Shown here in pieces: positions 26,716 to 33,440 of a stretch of 33,440 nucleotides of DNA (the stretch's first letter is position 1; the number at the start of each line of letters is the position of its first letter). The notes below the pieces were generated by a model. That model ran no database searches, was not told where the DNA came from, and worked only from the letters and a program-made list of their open reading frames with translations. The position numbers and the translations under genes were made by a program. Location: NCBI GenBank assembly GCA_947174015.1, contig CAMWHJ010000031.1, positions 1-33,440 on the forward strand, read 5' to 3'. The stretch comes from an uncultured Lachnospiraceae bacterium. Its GTDB lineage: Bacteria > Bacillota > Clostridia > Lachnospirales > Lachnospiraceae.

Positions 26716-26967
26716 TCAATCCCCCAGACATTCTCGGTGTTTATCAGTATAACCAGCTTCATACGCTTCTTCGATAGTCGAAAAGTAAATTCTATTTTGT
26801 TCATATGGTAAACTATCACAATGAATACTATGAAGTTTGCCACTATTTATATTAGCAATATAATTTTTATTAGAAACAGAATCCGCTGTCGAAGTAGATG
26901 TATCCGCTGTGCATCCTACAATTGATAGCATACAAGCTATTGTTAAAATTATTGAAAATCTTTTCAT
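26716..26967 (-). CDS. Small lipoprotein with an Ada-like Cys/His domain
   Basis: An 83-aa predicted lipoprotein. MKRFSIILTIACMLSIVGC is a type II signal peptide with lipobox LSIVGC, followed by a Ser/Thr-rich linker. The mature C-terminal ~45 residues (NSGKLHSIHCDSLPYEQNRI, YFSTIEEAYEAGY, HRECLGD) follow the pattern K-x-H-x-x-x-C ... EEAxxAGY ... C seen in Ada-type metal-binding modules and in small surface proteins. One of the usual cysteines seems absent. The ATG at 26967 is 6 nt after GGAG; the ATG at 26985 overlaps that site. The function is unknown; DNA or metal binding at the cell surface would be inference. Confidence 0.65.
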   Translation of the reverse strand: MKRFSIILTIACMLSIVGCTADTSTSTADSVSNKNYIANINSGKLHSIHCDSLPYEQNRIYFSTIEEAYEAGYTDKHRECLGD

Positions 26968-27062
26968 GATATTCTCCTTTTTCAATGAATACTAAAATTA
27001 CTATTTGCCTATCAGATAACTCCTGATTTCCCCTATCATTATATCCGTGTACTAAGTCAAAA

Positions 27063-27263
27063 TTACACCCTGCTCAATATCATAATTCCCGCATCCTGTG
27101 CAAACACAAAATATTCCCCATCATAGCTAAAACCACAGGTATAAAATCTATAGCCTTTAAAAATAACACTCTCGGTTCCCAATTCACTCATGAAATATAC
27201 CACTGTTTGATTCTCTAAGACAGCTTCCACCCTGACCTTTTCATTTCTTTTTGTAAATTGCAT
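27063..27263 (-). CDS. Hypothetical 66-aa protein
   Basis: Unrecognised. The protein reads as mostly beta-strand (VRVEAVLENQTVVYFMSEL, ESVIFKGYRFYTCGFSYDG, EYFVFAQDAGIMILSRV), with no membrane segment or signal. A good ribosome binding site (GGGGAG, 7 nt before the ATG) and balanced composition support it as a real gene. It follows the 116-aa gene at 27348-27698 on the same strand by about 85 nt, so the two may be cotranscribed. Confidence 0.5.
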   Translation of the reverse strand: MQFTKRNEKVRVEAVLENQTVVYFMSELGTESVIFKGYRFYTCGFSYDGEYFVFAQDAGIMILSRV

Positions 27264-27347
27264 GATTTCTCCCCGTATTGACCGGAGATTTTTATTACCT
27301 CGTCAGGGAGTAAACTGCATAAAGCTGAACTTCTCTCCTGTCACAAT

Positions 27348-27698
27348 TTACAGTTCCTGCCACTGAATACAAGATGGTCTTTGATATGTAGTTCCAAATT
27401 CTTTTATACACAAAGCCGCCTTGTCTAAGGTAATGACTGCCTCTGCTTCCGGTGTCCACTGCTCACCGCCCGCAATAAATGTAACCTCTTTATCATTCTT
27501 TTCATTAAATGACAACCACATTGCTCCATCTTCGTTTTCAAAATAATGAACGGCTGCAAAGTCATCATTGATTACAACAGCCAAACAGGGATATGGTTCA
27601 TTTCCACTAATCCAGATTTCTTCCCCGCTTTGTAAATGGGCAAGCGTTTCCCGAACTGTTTTACATTCAAAACTGCCTCTGCTTGTATTTATCATCAT
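27348..27698 (-). CDS. Hypothetical 116-aa protein, possibly Imm1-like immunity protein
   Basis: A small acidic soluble protein. The C-terminal pattern GGEQWTPEAEAVITLDKAAL, then CIKEF and RPSCIQWQEL, resembles the end of the Imm1 family of polymorphic-toxin immunity proteins (Trp, an 'I-x-x-x-x-A' helix, then P-x-x-I-x-W). The N-terminal VRETLAHLQSGEEIWISG also fits that size class. No toxin gene is seen nearby, so it would be an orphan. GAGG lies 7 nt before the ATG at 27698. Confidence that it is a gene is good; confidence in the family is low. Confidence 0.55.
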   Translation of the reverse strand: MMINTSRGSFECKTVRETLAHLQSGEEIWISGNEPYPCLAVVINDDFAAVHYFENEDGAMWLSFNEKNDKEVTFIAGGEQWTPEAEAVITLDKAALCIKEFGTTYQRPSCIQWQEL

Positions 27699-27749
27699 AT
27701 TTTTTCCTCACTGTTTTCTTTCTATCTGCGGAAATATCATCTCAAAATG

Positions 27750-28027
27750 TCAATTAAAAAAAGTCAGCTTTTCTTTGCTGTTCAGAGAAATCTGAGACTG
27801 CGCTACCGCCTTTTCACTGATTTCTCTGCCATAGCGTATGATGTACATATGAAGCTTTCCAAGAGGTACCATGTTGCCAATTCCGCGTTTCAAACAACGC
27901 TCCTGCCATGGTTTGCCGTTGATCAAAAATGTTCCCGAAAATCTGCGTTTCGGCATAAGCATGGGATACTTCGACTTCCTCATATAGATAATCAGGCAAT
28001 GAACCGTTTTGCTCTCAAAGGGAGTTA
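27750..28027 (-). pseudogene. Possible frameshifted gene remnant
   Basis: Two overlapping minus-strand frames look coding-like but neither has a proper beginning. One reads SLPDYLYEEVEVSHAYAET (27970-28015 region); the next frame reads FSGTFLINGKPWQERCLKRG, then GNMVPLGKLHMYIIRYGREI and SEKAVAQSQISL down to 27750. A frameshift near 27935-27955 would join them. I do not recognise the protein. It fills the 397-bp gap between the 116-aa gene and yhaM. Confidence 0.3.
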
Positions 28028-28095
28028 ATTATCTAATTGTGCAAAATTTTAAATTTGCATATTCACCGTCATGTTTATCATAACATCCAGACATC

Positions 28096-29049
28096 TTACT
28101 CCATATACTTTGTACTCTTTCGAAAGTTGGACTCAAATAATCTATTGTAGCCCAACCAGCCGTCCTTCGATGGTGCACTGCGAAATAATTCTCGAATTGT
28201 CTCCATTTTGGCGTCCATATTGTCTGCCATATTCAACGCTACTGCCTCTGCCAATGCGGGCTTTTTCGGTGAACCATACTCCAATTCACCATGGTGTGCC
28301 AGAATACAGTGCTTTAACTCGCTGGCAAGCTTTTGGGGAAAACCCTCTATGGAACGAATACGGAAAGAAATCTCCTCTGCACCAATCATAATATGTCCCA
28401 ACAGTTGACCATCATCTGTATAATCATTGGTTGGAAAAGCTGACAGTTCCTGCACCTTGCCAATGTCATGAAGCATGGCGGCAGTTAGAAGCAAATCCCT
28501 GTTTAATACTGTATATGTCTTTGCATAAAAGTCACACAGCTTGGTGACACTGAGAGAATGCTCTAATAAACCACCCACAAAGCCATGATGTACGCTTTTA
28601 GCAGCAGAATGAGTTTTAAAATGCCTGATTAATTCTATATCTTCCACAAAGAAACTCTTGAGCAATTTATTAAAATATGGATTCTTAATCACATTTATGT
28701 AGGACACAAACTCTTGATACATATTCTCAATATCATGCTCAGAAGTCGGCAAATAATCCTTGGGATCATATTCTCCCTCTGTGACCTTCCTCACCCGCTT
28801 TATATTTGCCTGCATTGCCCCCTGAAAGCTGGTAATGTCTGCCACCACCTCCACATAATCCATCACATTAAAGTCATCAATGCCGGCAGAATTGGGATCC
28901 CAGATTTTCGCATCCAAGGTTCCTGTCTTATCCTGAAGGACTAAAGAATCATATGGTTTTCCATTTTTGGTCACCAAAGACTGCTTTTGTTTACATAGAT
29001 ATACATCCCCAATCCGTTCGCCTTCTTTTAATGTTTCAATATATTTCAT
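28096..29049 (-). CDS. yhaM: 3'-5' exoribonuclease YhaM family (OB fold plus HD domain)
   Basis: A 317-aa nuclease that degrades RNA (and single-stranded DNA in relatives) from the 3' end, a housekeeping function in Firmicutes. Residues ~10-90 are the OB-type nucleic-acid-binding domain (YDSLVLQDKTGTLDAKIWDP). The HD phosphohydrolase domain follows: HHGFVGGLLEHSLSV (H164), AAMLHDIGKV (H194-D195), CILAHHGE and NMADNMDAKM. The length is normal for the family. AAAGGTAAGAG precedes the ATG. It is monocistronic in appearance; the gene upstream on the same strand ends in a terminator. Confidence 0.92.
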   Translation of the reverse strand: MKYIETLKEGERIGDVYLCKQKQSLVTKNGKPYDSLVLQDKTGTLDAKIWDPNSAGIDDFNVMDYVEVVADITSFQGAMQANIKRVRKVTEGEYDPKDYLPTSEHDIENMYQEFVSYINVIKNPYFNKLLKSFFVEDIELIRHFKTHSAAKSVHHGFVGGLLEHSLSVTKLCDFYAKTYTVLNRDLLLTAAMLHDIGKVQELSAFPTNDYTDDGQLLGHIMIGAEEISFRIRSIEGFPQKLASELKHCILAHHGELEYGSPKKPALAEAVALNMADNMDAKMETIRELFRSAPSKDGWLGYNRLFESNFRKSTKYME

Positions 29050-29200
29050 ATGTTCTCTTACCTTTCTATCTTTTCCTATTCGTTACTCATTATATCCTAT
29101 ATCCTTACCTGTGGAAAGCATTTTTTCTAAAATTATTTCTTCTGCTTTTTGCATTTTTAAGGAAAATTATTATGAAGAGTAAACATACTGTTCCGGATGT

Positions 29201-29236
29201 AAAAAGCTGCCAGGTTGACTATCACAACCCGGCAGC
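29201..29236 (-). terminator. Intrinsic terminator of the HtrA-like gene
   Basis: GCTGCC-A-GGTTG (29206-29217) pairs with CAACC-C-GGCAGC (29225-29236) with a single A/C mismatch and a 7-nt loop. On the minus strand five T's follow (29205-29201). It lies about 60 nt after the HtrA-like stop codon and separates that gene from yhaM. Confidence 0.8.
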
Positions 29237-29296
29237 AATATACTCATATATCCTTTCCTAAAATGTCATTAATACAGTACACCTATTCTTGTCCCT

Positions 29297-30589
29297 CTAC
29301 TGCATCACTCCAAGTGTCACATCGAACCGCACTTCCACATACCTGTCCGTACCAGAGCGCATGGCGGTGATGGTCAACAACTGTTCCGGCTCACAGCCAT
29401 TGATGATATTTTCAAAATCCCGCAACGTTTCTATCTCTTTCCCTTCCATCCCCACAATAATATCTCCATTCTGGATGCCTGAATTCATGGCAGGGGAATC
29501 CATTGCCACATTAATAATCCCCACCCCCCTTGGCATATGGTAAACTTCTTTGTCTTCTTCGGTAACTTCTCTGCATCTTACACCCAGATAGGCAATGCCC
29601 AAATTGTTGGACAACCGTTCAATGATACCCTTTAACTCCGAAATTCCAAAGGCAACCACTGTTCCGTTTTCGGAAAATGCACTGAGCTCTCTGGTGAAGA
29701 TCCCCACCACTTCACCATCCAGATTCAACAGTACACCATTTCCGCTGAGGCTGCCCGGCATATCCGTCTTAACCAAAGGGTATCTCACATCTTCTGTATC
29801 AGAAAGGGACTTCAAAGAAGTAACATTTCCGTTTAATACAGAGTCATTGTTTCCCAAGGGACTGCCCACTGCCAGCACAGGAGTTCCCAGATGAAGAAGC
29901 TTGGAATTTCCCAGTGTAACTATTTGTATCTGACTTTTCTCTTCCTCTGTCAATCCCTGATGTTCCACCGCCAGCATGGCAAGCCCTGTGTTGCCATCCT
30001 GCTTTTTCTGTACTGCAGAGACTTCCTTTCCATTGGCAAAGATTACACCTATTTCCTCGGCATTCTCCACCACACTTTTGTCTGTGAGAATCAAGTATTC
30101 CTTTCCATTGTCTGCCACCACAATCCCCGATGCCTGCCCTTGATTTTCATAAGGGTTGTTAAGCCAGTCCACATTGTTGCTGACACTTACTACCGTAACC
30201 AGCGAATTTTTTGCAGTTTCCGCCACCTGATACATCTGACTGTACAAACTGATGTAATCTTTGGGCTCTAAAGCCTTCTCTACCACATTTACCACCGGTT
30301 CCAGGGTAATGGTGGGGATAGGCTCCGGAGTCATCGTAAATACTGCCTCCAAATCTGTGTCGTCCCTGGGAATGGTGATAACCTCCGGATCTGTTTCCTC
30401 TTCCCAAACCTTGGAAAGTTTTGGTGTCAACCAAGCCATCACTATGCTGGCTATCATTCCAAAGACAATGGCAGCAGCCACAAAGCTGGTAATCTCTATG
30501 GCTATCTTTTTTTTACTTTTGGGTCGTTCCTTAATTTTTTCTGTAATAAAAGAATATTCCTGCTTCGAATTTTCCTGTTCATTCTTCAT
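29297..30589 (-). CDS. HtrA/DegP-like membrane protein with a degenerate protease site and PDZ domain
   Basis: A 430-aa protein laid out like HtrA: a cytoplasmic N-terminus, one membrane helix (~29-53, IAIEITSFVAAAIVFGMIAS), an acidic/Pro-Thr linker, a trypsin-like domain (~130-330), and a PDZ domain (~335-430, GVGIINVAMDSPAMNSGIQN, GDIIVGMEGKEI). The catalytic positions look lost: the usual TNNHVV reads LTDKSVV (168-174), the DLAVLK segment reads NTGLAMLAV (200-208), and GNSGGPLLN reads SLSGNGVLLN with only a serine kept. It is probably a pseudoprotease or scaffold at the outer face of the membrane. The start at 30589 has AGGAG upstream; the GTG at 30643 does not. Confidence 0.8.
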   Translation of the reverse strand: MKNEQENSKQEYSFITEKIKERPKSKKKIAIEITSFVAAAIVFGMIASIVMAWLTPKLSKVWEEETDPEVITIPRDDTDLEAVFTMTPEPIPTITLEPVVNVVEKALEPKDYISLYSQMYQVAETAKNSLVTVVSVSNNVDWLNNPYENQGQASGIVVADNGKEYLILTDKSVVENAEEIGVIFANGKEVSAVQKKQDGNTGLAMLAVEHQGLTEEEKSQIQIVTLGNSKLLHLGTPVLAVGSPLGNNDSVLNGNVTSLKSLSDTEDVRYPLVKTDMPGSLSGNGVLLNLDGEVVGIFTRELSAFSENGTVVAFGISELKGIIERLSNNLGIAYLGVRCREVTEEDKEVYHMPRGVGIINVAMDSPAMNSGIQNGDIIVGMEGKEIETLRDFENIINGCEPEQLLTITAMRSGTDRYVEVRFDVTLGVMQ

Positions 30590-30713
30590 AACAATTTCTC
30601 CTGATAGTTCTAATTGCTGTGGTTTCCTGTCTGTCGGCTCCACAGAAGGGGGATAACTCTCTGTTTTGCAGCTTTGCTTCTGTTACAATGTCCGTTCTTC
30701 CTACTATTGAGTT

Positions 30714-30722
30714 AGTATAACA
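30714..30722 (-). promoter_or_regulatory. Extended -10 promoter candidate for the HtrA-like gene
   Basis: On the minus strand TGT is directly followed by TATACT (30719-30714), an extended -10 element. No good -35 hexamer is seen at the right distance. It lies about 125 nt upstream of the chosen start. Confidence 0.4.
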
Positions 30723-30849
30723 AAGACATATGAACAATTTATGAACTCATATAGAAAATCTTTTCTTGTAACTGTTCTTTATATATTTTTCACAGACATA
30801 TATTTTTACAAAACAGCTGCAAACTTTTTTATTTTTCTTACTGCTTTTG

Positions 30850-30879
30850 TTGTATATTTTTTATAATCTATTGTATAAT
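30850..30879 (+). promoter_or_regulatory. Promoter candidate for mutS2
   Basis: TATAAT (30874-30879) has TTGTAT (30850-30855) 18 nt upstream. The intergenic region 30590-31003 separates two divergent genes and is otherwise an AT-rich stretch without recognisable structure. Confidence 0.5.
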
Positions 30880-31003
30880 GTACCTAATTAAGTAAATGAT
30901 GCTATGCCATTTACCATTCTCATGGGTATATTTTGGGGCATATGATTATTGATTGAAACAAGAAAGGCAAAAAAGAGTGAAAGAAAAAAGAAGGAAGGAT
31001 AAA

Positions 31004-33391
31004 ATGCAAATTATGAATCAAAAGGCATTAAAAACTCTTGAGTATACAAAAATTATTACCTTATTATCAGACCACGCATGCAGTGAAGGCGGAAAGCAGC
31101 TTTGTCTGAATCTGCTGCCAGAGAGCGAAAAAGAAACCATCGAAACGGCACAGGCAGAAACCACAGCTGCTCTTATCCGTATCTATAAATATGGCAGTAT
31201 CTCATTTAGCGGTGTCCATGACATTCGTGCTTCCTTAAAACGCTTAGAAATCGGCAGCTCCCTTAATCAGGAGGAACTGTTGAATGTATGCACCCTGTTA
31301 GAAAATACCAATCGGGTAAAGCAGTATTCTCGAAATGAAGATTCCGATGGTATCCCAGATATCATCAACCACTATTTTGAAAGCTTAGAACCCTTGACTT
31401 TTCTCGCCGGAGAAATCCGAAGATGTATTATTTCTTTGGAAGAGATTGCTGATGATGCCTCCCCGGAATTGAAAAACATCCGCAGAAATATGCGGAATAT
31501 TAATGAAAAAGTACATGCTCAACTGGTTTCCATGACTTCCAATTCCACCACTCGCTCTTACTTACAGGAAGCTGTGATCACCCAGCGTAATGGCAGGTAT
31601 TGTCTTCCGGTAAAAGCAGAACACCGCTCCCAGATTTCTGGTATGATACACGATCAGTCCTCCAGCGGCTCCACCTTTTTTATTGAGCCTATGGCTGTGG
31701 TAAAATTAAATAATGACTTGCGGGAACTGCTGCTGAAGGAACAGGAAGAAATTGTGAAAATCTTATCAACCTTAAGTGCCTCTGTGGCAGAGCATATTTC
31801 AGAGATAATTGAAAATTATAATCATATGGTAAAACTGGATTTTATTTTTGCAAAAGCTCTGTTTTCCAAATCTTATAAGGGAAGTGAGCCGGAATTTAAC
31901 ACCCAGGGCATTATCCACATTAAAGAGGGACGGCATCCTTTGCTTGATAAACACAAGGTGGTGCCTATCACCATCCGTTTGGGTGAAGATTTTGACCTTT
32001 TGGTGGTCACCGGTCCCAATACCGGCGGAAAGACGGTTTCTTTAAAAACCACCGGATTATTTACCTTAATGGGACAGGCAGGACTTCATATTCCTGCTGC
32101 TGACCACTCAAGGCTGACCATTTTTGAAGAGGTGTTTGCAGATATTGGCGATGAGCAAAGCATTGAGCAGTCCCTCAGTACCTTTTCTGCCCATATGACT
32201 AACATTGTTACCATCTTAGAGCAAGTGAGCCAGCGTTCCTTGGTGTTATTTGACGAACTGGGGGCAGGCACTGACCCAACGGAGGGTGCCGCTTTGGCAG
32301 CCGCCATTCTCTCTCATTTGCACAGGCAAGGGATTCGAACCATGGCAACGACCCATTACAGTGAATTGAAAATATTTGCCCTGTCAACCGATGGCGTGGA
32401 AAATGCCTGCTGTGAATTTGATGTGGAAACTCTCCGCCCCACCTACCGTCTGCTTATTGGTATTCCCGGGAAAAGTAATGCTTTTGCCATTTCTAAAAAG
32501 TTGGGACTTCCCGATTACATCATTGAGGATTCCAAGAGCCGCATCAGTCAGGAGGCAGAAAGCTTTGAGGATGTAATCACAGACTTAGAGAACAGTCGCA
32601 GAATCATTGAAAAAGAGCAAGAAGAAATCCGTCAATATAAAGAGGAAATCAAAGAGCTGAAGCAGCGCCTTGAGAAAAAACAGGACAACATTGACAAACG
32701 TCGGGAGGATATTCTTCGGGATGCCAATGAAAAGGCAAGAGAAATTTTAGCAGATGCCAAATCCTATGCGGATCAGACTATGAAAGATTTTCGTAAGTTT
32801 TATGAGGAAAGCGGTGCTTCAAAGGAAATGGAAAAACGCCGGCAAGCTGCCAAGAAAAAATTGGATTCTGTCAACAGTAAGCTGGCTATGAAAAACACGG
32901 CTGCTCCCAAGAAAAACCAAAAACCGGCAGACTTTAAAGTGGGCACCACCGTAAAGGTACTGAGTATGGGATTGGAAGGTACTGTCAGCACTCTGCCCAA
33001 CCAGAAAGGCGACTTATATGTTCAGATGGGCATTCTTCGTTCACAAGTAAACATAAAAGACTTAGAGATTTTATCTCAGCCCGCAAAGCAAAACGAAACT
33101 GCCGGCCGCACCTCTACCAGCAAAATGAAAATGTCCAAATCCGCCAGTATTTCTACGGAAATCAACCTAATTGGACGAACTACGGATGAGGCAGTGGCAC
33201 TGCTGGATAAATACTTAGATGATGCCTATCTGGCACATTTGCCCAGTGTCCGGGTGGTACACGGAAAAGGCACCGGTGCCCTGCGCACTGCGGTACACAA
33301 ACATTTACGCCGCATGAAATATGTAAAATCCTTTCGCTTGGGAGAATTTGGTGAAGGGGATGCCGGTGTTACGATTGTAGAATTTAAGTAA
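31004..33391 (+). CDS. mutS2: Endonuclease MutS2 (MutS ATPase core with Smr domain)
   Basis: A 795-aa MutS2 protein. Family members act on branched DNA or recombination intermediates and, in some Firmicutes, split collided ribosomes; the sequence does not tell which role dominates. The N-terminal lever region (1-300) is followed by the ATPase: Walker A GPNTGGKT (337-344), LSTFSAHMTNI, Walker B VLFDELGAGTDP and ATTHYSELK. A long charged coiled coil (~520-650) follows, then a KOW-like strand region (FKVGTTVKVLSMGLEGTVST) and the C-terminal Smr nuclease domain (VRVVHGKGTGALRTAVHKHL). The ATG at 31004 is close to GGAAGGAT; the open frame extends upstream without a better site. The stop codon is shared with the start of a palindromic repeat. 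Confidence 0.96.
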   Translation: MQIMNQKALKTLEYTKIITLLSDHACSEGGKQLCLNLLPESEKETIETAQAETTAALIRIYKYGSISFSGVHDIRASLKRLEIGSSLNQEELLNVCTLLENTNRVKQYSRNEDSDGIPDIINHYFESLEPLTFLAGEIRRCIISLEEIADDASPELKNIRRNMRNINEKVHAQLVSMTSNSTTRSYLQEAVITQRNGRYCLPVKAEHRSQISGMIHDQSSSGSTFFIEPMAVVKLNNDLRELLLKEQEEIVKILSTLSASVAEHISEIIENYNHMVKLDFIFAKALFSKSYKGSEPEFNTQGIIHIKEGRHPLLDKHKVVPITIRLGEDFDLLVVTGPNTGGKTVSLKTTGLFTLMGQAGLHIPAADHSRLTIFEEVFADIGDEQSIEQSLSTFSAHMTNIVTILEQVSQRSLVLFDELGAGTDPTEGAALAAAILSHLHRQGIRTMATTHYSELKIFALSTDGVENACCEFDVETLRPTYRLLIGIPGKSNAFAISKKLGLPDYIIEDSKSRISQEAESFEDVITDLENSRRIIEKEQEEIRQYKEEIKELKQRLEKKQDNIDKRREDILRDANEKAREILADAKSYADQTMKDFRKFYEESGASKEMEKRRQAAKKKLDSVNSKLAMKNTAAPKKNQKPADFKVGTTVKVLSMGLEGTVSTLPNQKGDLYVQMGILRSQVNIKDLEILSQPAKQNETAGRTSTSKMKMSKSASISTEINLIGRTTDEAVALLDKYLDDAYLAHLPSVRVVHGKGTGALRTAVHKHLRRMKYVKSFRLGEFGEGDAGVTIVEFK

Positions 33392-33440
33392 CTGTTCAGT
33401 AGGTCTGTGCATTTACTGCACAGACCGTAAGAAAAAGTGG
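33388..33440 (+). repeat. Palindromic repeat copy fused to the mutS2 stop codon, cut by the window end
   Basis: GTAACTGTTCAGTA begins at 33388, so its TAA (33389-33391) is the mutS2 stop codon. The hairpin GGTCTGTGCA-TTTAC-TGCACAGACC is at 33402-33426, followed by GTAAGAAAAAGTGG exactly as in the complete copy at 25603. The rest lies beyond the window. Confidence 0.85.

Noticed and set aside
1-33440. CRISPR array, rRNA, tRNA, riboswitch or replication origin
   Set aside because: No regularly spaced direct repeats, no rRNA- or tRNA-like segments, and no origin-type iterons were seen on either strand. The three GGTCTGTGCA repeats are dispersed, not an array.

Overview
The window looks like a low-GC Gram-positive chromosome segment, most likely from a Clostridia/Lachnospiraceae-type gut bacterium. 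The basis is GGAGG-type ribosome binding sites, sigma-A type promoters, and the housekeeping set mutS2, yhaM, an rlmCD-like rRNA methyltransferase and an HtrA-like membrane protein. The species assignment is inference; no ribosomal or tRNA gene is present.

Layout. Positions 1-3.1 kb are a decayed edge: a broken RecG-like/AlbA ATP-binding regulator (amber stop, frameshift, missing N-terminus) truncated by a complete IS1182-type element. Positions 3.1-19.1 kb hold one minus-strand defence cluster, a complete DNA phosphorothioation system. Reading along the minus strand, it is a small helix-turn-helix gene, dptF, dptG, dptH (restriction arm), then dndB, dndC, dndD, dndE, dndA (modification arm), and last an HNH endonuclease gene. 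DndA supplies sulfur from cysteine, DndC/D/E insert it into the DNA backbone, DndB regulates, and DptFGH attack DNA lacking the mark. A near-consensus promoter lies ahead of the helix-turn-helix gene. A second, extended -10 promoter precedes dndB and is covered by a perfect 20+3+20 nt palindrome, so the modification arm can be transcribed alone under a separate operator.

Positions 19.26-21.04 kb are an IS1634-type element just upstream of the dpt promoter. Then come a 59-aa mobile-element-like gene with a clear terminator (21.1-21.3 kb) and a two-gene unit (21.5-23.1 kb): an HExxH metallopeptidase gene split by a frameshift at an A7 tract, and a small protein resembling the EACC1 component of conflict systems.

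Positions 23.2-33.4 kb look like conserved chromosome: rlmCD-like methyltransferase, several small genes (2-TM protein, Ada-like lipoprotein, possible immunity-type protein), an alpha/beta hydrolase, yhaM, a degenerate HtrA-like protease, and mutS2 on the plus strand. A palindromic repeat family occurs three times there. One copy is a full 133-bp MITE-like unit, and another begins at the mutS2 stop codon and runs off the window.
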